Origin: an uncultured Desulfuromonas sp.
GTDB lineage: Bacteria; Desulfobacterota; Desulfuromonadia; Desulfuromonadales; Desulfuromonadaceae
DNA: 64,000 bases
NCBI RefSeq assembly: GCF_963676955.1
Contig: NZ_OY781461.1
Location: 2,598,225-2,662,224 of the forward strand
Direction of reading: 5' to 3'
The translations under genes and the position numbers were made by a program. How positions within the stretch are numbered: position 1 is the stretch's first letter; every line of letters starts with the position of its first letter. The notes under the pieces were generated by a model that was given only the letters and a program-made list of their open reading frames with translations, was not told the DNA's origin and made no database searches. Below are positions 50,852 to 60,535 of this stretch, in pieces.

Positions 50852-51703
50852 ATGATGTGTTGCCTTATAACACTGCCGATGCGCCTGCTGCTGTTGTTGA
50901 TGGCAGCGCAGCATCGAGGAGTGGCGATCTCAAAGATGCTTGTTGTGAGCTTTTTACTGGTTCACAGTGGGGCAGCGCTGGGGATGCCTGCTCTGGCTGC
51001 GGCATACCAGCGCGGAGAAGTGCTGCACTACGTCCTCAAATGGGGCGCGATTCCGGCCGGAAAAGCGACTCTGTCCGTGGAACCGTTAGAGTCGGTGGAC
51101 GGAACGCTCTGCCATCATTTTGTCTTGCAGGCTCGCAGCAATAAAGCTCTCGATCTGATTTTTAAAGTTCGTGACCGGATCGATGCGTTTGCGGAATATG
51201 GTTTGCCTCGAAGTCGATTGTATTTCAAGAAGCAGCAGGAGGGACGGCATAAAAGGGATGTTGTGGTTCGCTTTGACTGGCAGCAGGGAACGGCGACGTA
51301 CCGCAACAGGGACAAAGTGAAAAAGCCGATTGAGTTGTTACCCGGCAGCCTTGATCCGTTATCGGCTTTTTATGCCTTGCGTAGCGAACGACTGGTCGTC
51401 GGTGAAGCCTTGCTGCTCGCGGTGACGGACGGCAAGAAAAACGTCCTCGGCGAAGCCCGGGTGATCCGAAAGGAACCGATTACCGTGGCAGGTCGCACTT
51501 ATCCGACCATCCTGATTGAACCCGACCTGAAACAGGTTGGTGGTGTGTTCAAAAAGAGCAAAAATGCCGCAATACAGGTCTGGCTGACGGATGATGACCG
51601 GCGTCTTCCGGTACGGTTAAAGAGTAAAGTTTATATCGGCAGTTTTGTCGCTGAGTTGATCGAAAAAGACCTGCCCCCAGCGATGACAAAGCCCTTAGAC
51701 TAA
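50852..51703 (+). CDS. DUF3108 family exported protein
   Basis: 283 residues from the ATG at 50852 with AAGGA upstream; a later start near 50936 would leave a compact signal peptide (LLVHSGAALGMPALAA). A beta-rich DUF3108 domain follows: YQRGEVLHYVLKWGAIPAGKATL, SRLYFKKQQEG, LDPLSAFYALR and a C-terminal PVRLKSKVYIGSF. Probably periplasmic; members are often linked to envelope functions. It lies between the two Sia operons but has its own leader. Confidence 0.78.
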   Translation: MMCCLITLPMRLLLLLMAAQHRGVAISKMLVVSFLLVHSGAALGMPALAAAYQRGEVLHYVLKWGAIPAGKATLSVEPLESVDGTLCHHFVLQARSNKALDLIFKVRDRIDAFAEYGLPRSRLYFKKQQEGRHKRDVVVRFDWQQGTATYRNRDKVKKPIELLPGSLDPLSAFYALRSERLVVGEALLLAVTDGKKNVLGEARVIRKEPITVAGRTYPTILIEPDLKQVGGVFKKSKNAAIQVWLTDDDRRLPVRLKSKVYIGSFVAELIEKDLPPAMTKPLD

Positions 51704-51729
51704 TCTGACGTTAAGTGACGGGGAAAAAG

Positions 51730-51765
51730 GGAATAGCCCAAACGGGCTATAACCCGACGGGCAAA
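51730..51765 (-). terminator. Hairpin ending the minus-strand lipoprotein gene
   Basis: AGCCC/GGGCT stem with a 4-base loop, followed on the minus strand by ATTCCCTTTTTCC. Confidence 0.5.
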
Positions 51766-52448
51766 AAAACAGTTGAGGCCGCGGTGCGCACTATAAAGTT
51801 GATCGACCGATTCCACTTCTCGCCGGCGATCAAAGCCATGGTGTCCTGCAGAGAAATCAGTTGGCCAAAGAGTCGTTCATAACTCAGATTCTGCTCCTCG
51901 CCGGGTTGATTATTAGTCCAGATAATCGGCCTGCCTTGGTCATCGACCCGTGCTTTTAACCGCCACACCAAAATTTCAATATTGCGAGCCGAGTTATAGA
52001 GTGCTTGCGGCTCCAGCTCGTCGAGCATGTAAAATTCAGCTTTGTTTCCGTAGGACATTCTGATCATCGAAAGAAGCCCCGTCATCAAAGCAAAGACGCG
52101 ATCGCCGGTATAATTTTCATCCAGCGCTAATAACATAGCCTCCGTCCCCAATTTGTCATCAAGCTGTGGGAACGATAAATTACGCTGCTCGTTGAACAGG
52201 ATATCCATGGCCTGTCCGAGAGATTTCTTTCCCCCTCGCGTTAATTGAACCGGATTTCTGCGATAAAGCTTTTCCGTCAGCTCACGCATCAGTGCTTCCG
52301 ATCGCTGAATATGTAAATCAACCACCATGTCGATATCTGACTTTGCAAGATCAGACAGATGGACGGGTCTGGCTGTGCAAGAGCACACATAAAATGAAAC
52401 GAGAAGGACGAAAAGCAGTGAGATGGAAGGTCTTAACACGCGAGGCAT
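51747..52448 (-). CDS. Lipoprotein of unknown function
   Basis: 233 residues with a signal sequence ending in a lipobox (FYVCSC, Cys about 22-24). Mostly helical soluble domain with SDIDMVVDLHIQRSEALMRELTEKLYRRNP and a C-terminal hydrophobic end. No recognised family motif. Convergent with the DUF3108 gene. Confidence 0.65.
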   Translation of the reverse strand: MPRVLRPSISLLFVLLVSFYVCSCTARPVHLSDLAKSDIDMVVDLHIQRSEALMRELTEKLYRRNPVQLTRGGKKSLGQAMDILFNEQRNLSFPQLDDKLGTEAMLLALDENYTGDRVFALMTGLLSMIRMSYGNKAEFYMLDELEPQALYNSARNIEILVWRLKARVDDQGRPIIWTNNQPGEEQNLSYERLFGQLISLQDTMALIAGEKWNRSINFIVRTAASTVFLPVGL

Positions 52449-52536
52449 CCCAAAAATAAAGGTTATGAGATTTTAAATTCTGTCAAATTCAATGCACTGA
52501 GTCCAGACAACATTGACCCTGAAGGCGACTCTAAGT

Positions 52537-52559
52537 AATTTAAATTAGGTCAATGTGTG
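52537..52559. repeat. 23-bp fragment of the nupC-leader repeat
   Basis: Identical to 43668-43690 (AATTTAAATTAGG then TCAATGTGTG), with weaker similarity continuing on both sides. A third, shorter copy of the sequence that flanks the IS. Confidence 0.7.
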
Positions 52560-52737
52560 TCTATATTATTAGAACTTATTCTGATACTGTTGCTTCAGTA
52601 GCTGGATCGATCAGGAAAAAGAGAAAAGAAACCCATGGCGAATTTTGTTTGCTCAGATGAAATGTTTTCCTTGTGTTGTGACATTTCAGCCATTTAACTT
52701 TCTCAGTTTGATACGTTTTGCCATGCCAGGAGGAAAA

Positions 52738-53682
52738 ATGAGCCGTTGCACCATTACTTGCCCGCACTGTGGTTTCAGTAAAGACGTTGACCGTGATCCT
52801 GCTTTATTGCATGGCAAGACTGTGACGTGTCCGAAGTGTAAGAAAGCATTTCCATTTGTCTCCTCGGAGCCTCTTCATCCCGCACCCCCATCTCAACCTG
52901 AGCAGACAGCTTCTGCTCCTGAAGGTCGCCCGACGACAGCCACAGGAACAGAAAACACGCCTCAGCACAAGTTGTGCCCGACCTGCGGCAGCCCAATTCA
53001 CATCAAAGCGGAAATCTGCCCGAAATGCGGGGTGCGTGTGGCTCCACCACGCCATTTGGTCAACAAGGTCGCTTTGTTGGTGATCACGTTTTTCCTCGGA
53101 GGTCTGGGTGGGCATAAATTTTACCTGAAGAAAAATCTGCAAGGGGTGTTGTACCTCTTATTTTTCTGGACGTATATTCCGACACTGGTGGCGTTTATTG
53201 AGTTCATCATTTACGCTTGCAAGAGTGAACCTGAGTTGCAGGAGAAATATCCTGAGACCAGTACCGGCGGCGTTTTCATTGTTCTTCTCGTACCGATATT
53301 ACTCGCTATCGTCGGCATTCTGGCCGCTATCGCCATTCCGCAGTTTGTTGCCTATCGGCAGAAAGCCGGCAATGTCGCGGCAAATACGGCCTTGACGACC
53401 TGTCAACAACAAGTAAGTGACTATTATTTAAATAACGGCACATTGCCCTTGGATGCAAGTCAGCTTCACTGCCAGGCGACCAACGGTGTTTCTCTCTATT
53501 ATCTGCCCATCGGAACTGAGGATTATCAGTTGATCAGCTATTCAGAGCATGGCAACAAGGCGTTTTTGATAAGTGACAATGATGTTGAGGTTGTTGAGGT
53601 GGACAAAGCGCAGATAAAAGAAGAGCTAGCCAATGAGTCAGGTGCTGAACCACTATCGCCAGGATTCCATTTTGTGAAGTAG
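52738..53682 (+). CDS. Zinc-ribbon, TM2 and pilin-helix fusion protein
   Basis: 314 residues from the ATG at 52738, CCAGGAGG upstream. In order: an MJ0042-type ribbon (CPHCGFSKD...CPKCKKAF), a Pro/Glu/Thr linker, a second ribbon (CPTCGSP...CPKCG), a TM2 domain (LGGLGGHKFYLKKNLQGVLY), then a helix VGILAAIAIPQFVAYRQKAG, which is the type IV pilin N-terminal helix without the GFTLIE cleavage site, and a pseudopilin-like C-terminal domain. Probably an inner-membrane protein with its ribbons in the cytoplasm. The pilin-derived part is internal and cannot be processed as a prepilin. Confidence 0.82.
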   Translation: MSRCTITCPHCGFSKDVDRDPALLHGKTVTCPKCKKAFPFVSSEPLHPAPPSQPEQTASAPEGRPTTATGTENTPQHKLCPTCGSPIHIKAEICPKCGVRVAPPRHLVNKVALLVITFFLGGLGGHKFYLKKNLQGVLYLLFFWTYIPTLVAFIEFIIYACKSEPELQEKYPETSTGGVFIVLLVPILLAIVGILAAIAIPQFVAYRQKAGNVAANTALTTCQQQVSDYYLNNGTLPLDASQLHCQATNGVSLYYLPIGTEDYQLISYSEHGNKAFLISDNDVEVVEVDKAQIKEELANESGAEPLSPGFHFVK

Positions 53683-53866
53683 GGGAGTGATTGGGCGAAT
53701 TGTTTGGCCGCCGTGCGCAAGAATATCTTATGTGACAGGATAAACCTCTGATAGAAACAAGCGTTTGAACTTGGCATGTTTCATCAGATTTTTATCCTGT
53801 TCATCCTGTCTATCCCAATTTATTCTTCTGTCCATGTAACCAGCGATCGAATAAACGCCGACACCA

Positions 53867-55510
53867 CTACAAACCGAGTCCAACCAGGTAGCGATCAGCG
53901 GCTAAAGCCGCCTTGGCTCCGGCTCCAGTGGCAATGACAATCTGTTTGTCAACCTCATCGGTCACGTCGCCGGCAGCGTACAGGCCGGGAATCGTCGTGG
54001 CTTGCTGCCGGTCCACCGGCACTTCACCTTGCTCATTGAGGGCGACTAAGTCGGCGAGTAACTGGCTGTTGGGTTCGAGGCCGATCTCCAAAAACACGCC
54101 GGACACGGCCAGATCGTATAATGCCTGGCCATTCTGATCGGATAATCTTAAGCCTTCAAGCCGGCTTTCACCGAGGTAGGCGCGCACCTCGCTGTTGAGA
54201 TGGATCTGCACTTTGCCGGCTTCTTGCGCCTGTTTGATCTCTTTGATCAGCACGTCATCGGCCTGAAATTCGTCGAGCATGTGGATCAGGTGGATTTTGT
54301 CCGCGTAGCGCAACAGGTCACGCACTGCGGTAAAGGCAGAATTGCCACCACCGATGACCGCCACTTGTTTCCGGCTGAACAGAGGGGCATCACAGGTCGC
54401 ACACCAGGCAATGCCGTGACCGATGAAACGCTCTTCGCCCGCAACATTAAGACGCCGATAGCGCTTGCCGGTGCAGAAAATCAGACTATGACCGCGATAG
54501 ACCTGATCGGCTTCGGTGGTTACGTGCAGCAAAGCGCCGTCGCGCTTGATGCTGCGGACCTGGGTGTGGCAGCGTTCGGCTACGGGATAGGCTTCGACAT
54601 GTTGACGCATGGCCTGGGCAAGGTCCTGGCCGCCGACCTGCATAAACCCTGGATAGTTTTCAATGGTCGTGGTGTCATTGAGCTGGCCACCTGCTTTTTT
54701 ACCGATCAGGGCGGTTTTGCGTCCTTTGCGCTGGGCGTAGAGGGCGGCACTCACCCCGGCCGGACCGGCACCGATTACCAGAACGTCATAGATCTCTTCC
54801 GGACGGGCTTCGTGACTGTGGCGCAGCCCTTGAGCTGTGCGCATCTGCTGTTCAATCTGTTCATAGGTTTCGGGGTCAGTGACCCGCAGAATCTGCATCA
54901 CTGCTTGATCTGCTGCCAGAGCGCCTTCGAAACCTCGCTGGCCATTGACCACCGTGAGGGGCACGCCCTGAACGCCATAGCGATTGACCAGTTGCGGATA
55001 TTCACCGGCATCCACCATGTCGGCACGGATCTTTTCATTGGCAAACGCCAGCTGGTGGGCCAAACGGACCATTTTGGGACAATAGGGACAGGACAGCGTG
55101 ATCATGACCTGGAGATGGACCGGTTGCTGAATGAGCTGAGCCAGCTGAACGATGGCCGGTTCCAGCGCTTCGGCACCGAGAGAAACCAGCTCAATCGCTT
55201 CAAGCAGTGACGCGAATTCATAGCCGCTGGTCAAGCCGAAGAAACGGATGCCGACATCGTGGCTGCTTTGTACGACCGTGGCGGGAACTTTGTTGATGTG
55301 ATAGTCGGCGGCCTGGCGTGATTCAATAGGGTGGACCTCCAGCGTCACCCGCTCGCCCAGGTCGGTCAGTTCTTCCAATAAGGACTGTTGGTCGGCACAG
55401 GTGTCGCAGTGATTTGCTTGTACAAACAGCACCAGTTTCACCGGATCGCGTAGTTGGCTGAAAAATTGTCGAACCTTTTCGATCACATCCGCGGTCAAAA
55501 TCTGGTTCAT
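53867..55510 (-). CDS. AhpF-like flavoprotein: glutaredoxin-like domains fused to thioredoxin reductase
   Basis: 547 residues, TAGGAGG before the ATG. N-terminal tandem thioredoxin folds with CDTC (35-38) and CPYC (141-144); then an FAD/NAD(P) reductase with GAGPAG (247-252), redox pair CATC (370-373) and GGGNSA (387-392), ending with the FAD motif GLYAAGDVTD. It passes electrons from NAD(P)H to thiol partners such as a peroxidase or thioredoxin-like proteins. Unlike standard AhpF, both N-terminal folds keep a CxxC motif. No ahpC is adjacent. Confidence 0.92.
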   Translation of the reverse strand: MNQILTADVIEKVRQFFSQLRDPVKLVLFVQANHCDTCADQQSLLEELTDLGERVTLEVHPIESRQAADYHINKVPATVVQSSHDVGIRFFGLTSGYEFASLLEAIELVSLGAEALEPAIVQLAQLIQQPVHLQVMITLSCPYCPKMVRLAHQLAFANEKIRADMVDAGEYPQLVNRYGVQGVPLTVVNGQRGFEGALAADQAVMQILRVTDPETYEQIEQQMRTAQGLRHSHEARPEEIYDVLVIGAGPAGVSAALYAQRKGRKTALIGKKAGGQLNDTTTIENYPGFMQVGGQDLAQAMRQHVEAYPVAERCHTQVRSIKRDGALLHVTTEADQVYRGHSLIFCTGKRYRRLNVAGEERFIGHGIAWCATCDAPLFSRKQVAVIGGGNSAFTAVRDLLRYADKIHLIHMLDEFQADDVLIKEIKQAQEAGKVQIHLNSEVRAYLGESRLEGLRLSDQNGQALYDLAVSGVFLEIGLEPNSQLLADLVALNEQGEVPVDRQQATTIPGLYAAGDVTDEVDKQIVIATGAGAKAALAADRYLVGLGL

Positions 55511-55966
55511 GGTTCCCTCCTAAAGGCTGTTTTCAATCAGCTTTCATCGCACTATTCTGGCCAGGCATCCCCTAGCATAAAGAAGGGGTAGAAAAGATTG
55601 AGAAAGTTTAACAGCTGTTGGTCTGCAGACAATTTTGCCGATAAAAAAATGATTGTCATGGATGTGAATCACACGTTAACAAGGTGCTGTGCGGCAAGAA
55701 CGGCTGATCCGAATCATTGCTGGCAGAGGCAAAAGGGGGATGCGAGGTTTTGATATTAATTCCAGAGCGGAGAGGACTGGTTTTTCATATCGTGTTGCTG
55801 TTGCCTCCTTGTCATCAGAGAAAAAATGTGTTGAATGATCTGTTTGTAAATCTTTACAAACAAGAGATTGCGTCATGTTGAACTATGGATTATTTTTGCT
55901 GAAAATTTGATTTTAATGTTAAGGGAGTACCGGATATTATCTTATGCGCAATGAGAGGACATTGTT
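55511..55966. other. Intergenic region between divergent genes
   Basis: No supported gene. It contains promoters for the divergent reductase and secreted repeat protein. A minus-strand frame (55676-55876) lacks a ribosome site and family resemblance. Confidence 0.5.
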
Positions 55967-56401
55967 ATGAACAAAAAAGCTGTTGTTTTAATGGCTCTGC
56001 TTTTAGGTATGGGGAGCAACTGTTTGGCGAGCAATACTACGACCACGGCGCAAAGTCTGGTGGACAGCTCGACACGCGTGACCGATTCGGCAACCTCCAT
56101 TGCTGATCGTGCGACGACATCCAGCTCATCCATGGTGGATAGACTTGTAGACGCTACAACGCAAAAAGCTTCGGACACGTCTGATTCCACCATAGACAGT
56201 GCCAATAGCAAAGCCAAATCGGTTTTGGGGCGTTATACCGGCGCTGAGAATGCTGCGACAGAAGCGGAATCGACAACGACTTCAATCGTCAATGGTTATG
56301 TGGATAGTGCGACTGAAGTGGCTTCTGAGACCTCGGATTTCACCATTGACAGCGCCAACGAGAAAACAAAATCTGTTTTGGGTGGTTTCATGGGCAAGTA
56401 G
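55967..56401 (+). CDS. Secreted Ser/Thr-rich protein with internal duplication
   Basis: 144 residues with a signal peptide (MNKKAVVLMALLLGMGSNCLA). The mature part is rich in Ser, Thr, Ala and Asp. Two ~38-residue repeats contain DTSDSTIDSAN...KSVLGRYTG and ETSDFTIDSAN...KSVLGGFMG. It could be a periplasmic or surface helical protein. No family recognised. Confidence 0.65.
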   Translation: MNKKAVVLMALLLGMGSNCLASNTTTTAQSLVDSSTRVTDSATSIADRATTSSSSMVDRLVDATTQKASDTSDSTIDSANSKAKSVLGRYTGAENAATEAESTTTSIVNGYVDSATEVASETSDFTIDSANEKTKSVLGGFMGK

Positions 56402-56432
56402 TTCACCCACATCCATAATTAGCATTAACAAC

Positions 56433-56469
56433 AAAAGACCGGACTCTTATTTTGAGAGTCCGGTCTTTT
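56433..56469 (+). terminator. Strong intrinsic terminator
   Basis: AAAAGACCGGACTCT/AGAGTCCGGTCTTTT, a perfect 15-bp stem with a 7-base loop, ending in TTTT. Confidence 0.92.
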
Positions 56470-56721
56470 GTTTGAGGCAGAGAACATTTCATGCCTGATC
56501 GATAATCATCCTGCCTCTTATTATTGGGGTGCCATTACCGGGCAACAGATTTTTAAAGCCGGATTTTAAGCGAGTGCGATTCTAATTTTTTTATTGTCCA
56601 TAACAAGATGTAAGTTTTTGTTTTTATGATAGCTTTATAGGCATACAGCGCTTCTGATTATGTTGTTGTTGCCATGATTAAGTCCTTGCTAATGAGCATC
56701 TATGCCAAGGGCCGAGTTTTT

Positions 56722-59478
56722 ATGAAAACTGCGGGAAACACCATGATTAAGAAATATCTGCTTTTTTCTTTTTCAAATTATCTGTTTTGGGCCTTTTTGA
56801 TACTGCCTGTTCAGGCGGAGGAGCCTGTTAAAATTGGCGTTTTAGCCAAGCGTGGTGCGCAGGTAGCCATGGACAAATGGGCTGATACGGCAGCCTACCT
56901 GAGCAAGGAGATCGCCGGATATACGTTTGAAATTGTGCCGCTTGGCTTCAAGGAGCTCTCCATTGCCGTGCGAGACGGTCGTGTCGACTTTGTTCTTACC
57001 AACACCGCCTATTATGTTGAACTTCAATATCTCTATGGCCTGAGCCGTATTGCCACACTTAAAAACCTTGGCAGTCAGGGCGAAGTGCTTACCCGCTTTG
57101 GTGGCGTGATCTTTACGCGTAGCGACAGTTCTTTGTACGCGCTCAATGATTTGAAAAATAAGCGGTTCGGTGCGGTCGACAGTAACTCCTTCGGGGGCTG
57201 GATCATGGCCCGGAAGGAGTTGTTGAACCATGGCGTCACACGGGACGATTTTTCCAAATTTATATTTCTCGGCAGTCATGACAAGGTTGTTAAGGCGGTT
57301 GAATCGGGCAGGATCAATGCCGGTACCGTTCGTAGCGACACCCTTGAGCGGATGGCCGGCGAGAATCTGATCCGGTTAAGCGATTTCAAGGTCCTTGCTA
57401 AGAAAAGGTATCCGGATTTTCCCTATATGGTCAGTACTGAACTTTATCCCGAATGGCCTTTTGCCAAACTATCCGCTACTTCGGACGCCTTGACGGGGCT
57501 GGTGGTCGTAGCCTTACTGAAGATGCCTCAGGACAGCCCGGCGGCTCAAAGTGCCAAAATCGCAGGCTGGACGACGGCGTTGGACTATTCCAAAGTCCAC
57601 CATTTGCTGCAGGAATTGCATCTTGGTCCTTTTGCCCAGCAGACCAAGAAACTTGTCATTACAACGGAAGAGGTCTCTATTGTTGATCTGTTCAGCCCCG
57701 AAGAGCTCATGTTTTTCTCTGCAATTTTTCTGGTTATCGTCTACCTGGTTTTCAAACGTTTCAAATACGGTGTTCTGCTTAATATTAAGATGTCGCATTT
57801 CAATATTCTGCTGGTGTTGTTCGAGCTGGGGATGATCTTCTTCTTGATTTATGAAGTGATTGTTCTCGAACGGCTGGAACATCAGCTGGGGGAAGAATAT
57901 GAAAATCAACATGCGATGGTCAACGTGGCCGATCAGTTGCGTCAAAGTTCGGATGATCTGACCCATTTTGCCCGAACCTATGTGGTGACTGGTAAAGATG
58001 AGTTTAAACGGCGATATTATCGAACGTTGGATATCCGCAGTGGCAATGCACCACGACCGAAAAACTATGATCGGATTTACTGGGATCTGAATAACACCTC
58101 ACGCAACCTCCGTCATCCGGCGGGAAAAAAGCTGGCTTTGAAAAAGCTTTTTCAATCTCTGCCGTTCACGGACGAAGAACTTGATCTGCTCAGGCGCTCC
58201 GAATCCAATTTAAACGATCTTGTCAGCCTTGAAGTCGAAGCGTTCGAAGCGATGGTTGACGACGATCAACAGCGTGCCATTGCGTTGCTGCATTCTCCGG
58301 CCTATTACGATGCAAAACATAAAATCATGTTGCCCATCGATATCATGATGACCAGGCTGACGGATCGTATTAATGCCGAAAATAAGATGCTGCATCGCAA
58401 AGTCGATAATCAGATCAATCTGCTGTTGCTGGTCGGGTTTTTCTTTGTTGGAGGTAATCTGATTATCTACATTCTGATGCGCAAAAAAGTGAATAAACCT
58501 GTCGCGTATCTCACCAATGTGATCAAAAAGTTTGAAACGGGTGATACTAAAGTCCGCCAACGGCATTTCTATAACGATGAAATCGGCTACATGATCACGC
58601 AGTTTTTCAGCATGCATGCGACAATTGAGCATGAGAAACAAAGGGTTGAAGAACTCCTGCAGCGCATTGAAGAATCCATTGATTATGCCGCTTTTATTCA
58701 ACGGGCATTGGTTCCCCGCCCTGATGTGCTTGATAGAGCTTTTGATGACTCGTTTACAATCTGGGAACCGCGAGACGTTGTCGGTGGCGATATCTTTCTT
58801 CTGGAAAGTCTTCACCGTGGAAACGAAACATTATTGATGGTCATAGACTGTACCGGGCACGGAGTCCCCGGCGCTCTGGTCACTGTGCTGGCGAAGGCCG
58901 TTGAACGGCAGATGGTTGCAACGATTGAACGCACAGGGGAAAAAGTGAGTCCGGCGAAACTGTTGGCTATTTTCAACCGCTCAATCAAGCATCTTCTGCA
59001 GCAGGATCATTCCGATACGATTGCCAATGTCGGTTTTGATGGAACAATTGTCTACTATAACCGGCAGAAAAATCTGATACGCTTTGCCGGAGCCAATACG
59101 TCGTTATTCTCTTGGAACGGTAATGATGTGACGGTGATTAAAGGGGACCGGCAGTCCATTGGTTACAAGAGTTCTAATTCTGATTATTGTTTTACAGACC
59201 ACGAGATCGTGGTTGATGTGCCACTGTCCATTTATCTGCCTACCGATGGTTACCTGGACCAGAATGGTGGTGAAAAAAGCCTGCCCTTTGGCAGAAACCG
59301 TTTCATCAAACTGATTGAACAGTGCGGTGTAAAGCCGATGGACGATCAGCGGTCCATGTTTCACAACGCATTGGATGCATATCAAAAGGGGGAGCCGCGC
59401 AATGACGACCTGACCCTGGTCGCATTTAAGGTGATTCCTGTGAACGAAGAGACTGAACATTCGAGTTATGATATGTGA
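56722..59478 (+). CDS. Transmembrane PP2C phosphatase with PhnD-type sensor (second SiaA-like)
   Basis: About 918 residues; the start is uncertain (ATGs at 56674, 56722 or 56743; the last leaves the cleanest signal peptide). In order: signal peptide; a PhnD-like phosphonate/phosphite-binding periplasmic domain (~50-330 in the longest numbering); two membrane helices (~343-397); a second periplasmic helical sensor (SSDDLTHFARTYVVTG, DIRSGNAPRPKNY); a third helix; HAMP; coiled coil; SpoIIE PP2C with DVVGGDIF, DCTGHGVPGAL and PTDGYLDQ. It likely reads an extracytoplasmic ligand and dephosphorylates the SiaC protein encoded downstream. Confidence 0.88.
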   Translation: MKTAGNTMIKKYLLFSFSNYLFWAFLILPVQAEEPVKIGVLAKRGAQVAMDKWADTAAYLSKEIAGYTFEIVPLGFKELSIAVRDGRVDFVLTNTAYYVELQYLYGLSRIATLKNLGSQGEVLTRFGGVIFTRSDSSLYALNDLKNKRFGAVDSNSFGGWIMARKELLNHGVTRDDFSKFIFLGSHDKVVKAVESGRINAGTVRSDTLERMAGENLIRLSDFKVLAKKRYPDFPYMVSTELYPEWPFAKLSATSDALTGLVVVALLKMPQDSPAAQSAKIAGWTTALDYSKVHHLLQELHLGPFAQQTKKLVITTEEVSIVDLFSPEELMFFSAIFLVIVYLVFKRFKYGVLLNIKMSHFNILLVLFELGMIFFLIYEVIVLERLEHQLGEEYENQHAMVNVADQLRQSSDDLTHFARTYVVTGKDEFKRRYYRTLDIRSGNAPRPKNYDRIYWDLNNTSRNLRHPAGKKLALKKLFQSLPFTDEELDLLRRSESNLNDLVSLEVEAFEAMVDDDQQRAIALLHSPAYYDAKHKIMLPIDIMMTRLTDRINAENKMLHRKVDNQINLLLLVGFFFVGGNLIIYILMRKKVNKPVAYLTNVIKKFETGDTKVRQRHFYNDEIGYMITQFFSMHATIEHEKQRVEELLQRIEESIDYAAFIQRALVPRPDVLDRAFDDSFTIWEPRDVVGGDIFLLESLHRGNETLLMVIDCTGHGVPGALVTVLAKAVERQMVATIERTGEKVSPAKLLAIFNRSIKHLLQQDHSDTIANVGFDGTIVYYNRQKNLIRFAGANTSLFSWNGNDVTVIKGDRQSIGYKSSNSDYCFTDHEIVVDVPLSIYLPTDGYLDQNGGEKSLPFGRNRFIKLIEQCGVKPMDDQRSMFHNALDAYQKGEPRNDDLTLVAFKVIPVNEETEHSSYDM

Positions 59479-59511
59479 TGAACGTCGGTTGTCACTGAAA
59501 GGAGCGTGTTC

Positions 59512-60045
59512 ATGCAGTTCGAAAAACTTGAAAACATCTTGGACGATGAGGGGATTGTCTTTCTCTCCTATGGCGGAGCGATGACTCAGCCGCTGATCTC
59601 GGGAATGACGGATGCTCTTGAGAAAGAGGTGGAGAGTAATGATGTCAGCATGAAGATTTCGAACAACATTTTCACCATTTTTATTGAACTTTCCCAAAAC
59701 ATGATGAACTACGCCAAGGCGCATCCCGATATCAGTGACGTGGGCCTGATTATTGTCGGCATGACACCGGATAAAAGTAGTTACTACATTATCAGCCGCA
59801 ACAAAGTTGGTGAAGCGGCCAAGAAAATTATCGAAGAGCATCTGGCCGCGGTGAAGGGGCTCGACAAAGATGAACTGCGGATGCTTTATCGTGAAAGGCG
59901 TAAATCAAAGAAAAGGGATGACACACAAGGGGCGAGCATTGGTTTTATTGAAATTGCCCGGCGCTGTGACAAGATTGAGCACAATTACCAACCACAAAAA
60001 AATGATACGTACTATTTTACGGTGAAAGCAATTATTCATAAATAA
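59512..60045 (+). CDS. SiaB-family protein kinase (second module)
   Basis: 177 residues from the ATG at 59512 (AAGGAG seven bases upstream). FTIFIELSQNMMNYAKAHPD and GASIGFIEIARRCDKIEH match the first SiaB in the same positions. Expected to phosphorylate the SiaC-like protein encoded about 100 bases downstream. Confidence 0.85.
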   Translation: MQFEKLENILDDEGIVFLSYGGAMTQPLISGMTDALEKEVESNDVSMKISNNIFTIFIELSQNMMNYAKAHPDISDVGLIIVGMTPDKSSYYIISRNKVGEAAKKIIEEHLAAVKGLDKDELRMLYRERRKSKKRDDTQGASIGFIEIARRCDKIEHNYQPQKNDTYYFTVKAIIHK

Positions 60046-60142
60046 ATTTTGAATCAGTGAAGTCCGTGGTGCCCGCTTAAGAACGTAGATGCTCTTATCC
60101 ATCATGAATGACTGATTCCGGTACATAAAGAAAGAAGGGACA

Positions 60143-60520
60143 ATGGAAAAACTATCATTGACCGCAACGCAATATACGCCTGAAATCATCATGGATCCGG
60201 ACGGGATAATCTCCATGATGGGAAAATCATATCCGGAAAATACCTTTGAGTTTTATCGGCCGGTCATGGAGTGGGTTGAAAGTTATTTCGACGGTTCTCC
60301 GGCAGAAAAAACCATCATCAATATGGAAATCATCTATTTCAACTCCAGTTCGTCAAAACTGTTCTTTGATTTTTTTGACATTCTGGATGAGCAGCATGAA
60401 AACTATGATATTGAAATTAACTGGATCTATGATTCTGAAAATGAGAATGCAAAAGAAGCGGGAGAGGATTTTATCGATGATTTTGAGAATTTGACGATCA
60501 ACCTTGTTGTCAAAGAATAA
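60143..60520 (+). CDS. SiaC-family regulatory phosphoprotein (second module)
   Basis: 125 residues, GAAGGG upstream. GKSYPENTFEFYRPVMEWV and IIYFNSSSSKLFFDFFDIL parallel the first SiaC. The phospho-site region is all serine (NSSSS, 67-71) where the first has NSSST. It lies 15 bases before the HD-GYP gene, the place siaD occupies in the first operon. Confidence 0.88.
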   Translation: MEKLSLTATQYTPEIIMDPDGIISMMGKSYPENTFEFYRPVMEWVESYFDGSPAEKTIINMEIIYFNSSSSKLFFDFFDILDEQHENYDIEINWIYDSENENAKEAGEDFIDDFENLTINLVVKE

Positions 60521-60535
60521 GAAGGGAAGGTCGCC

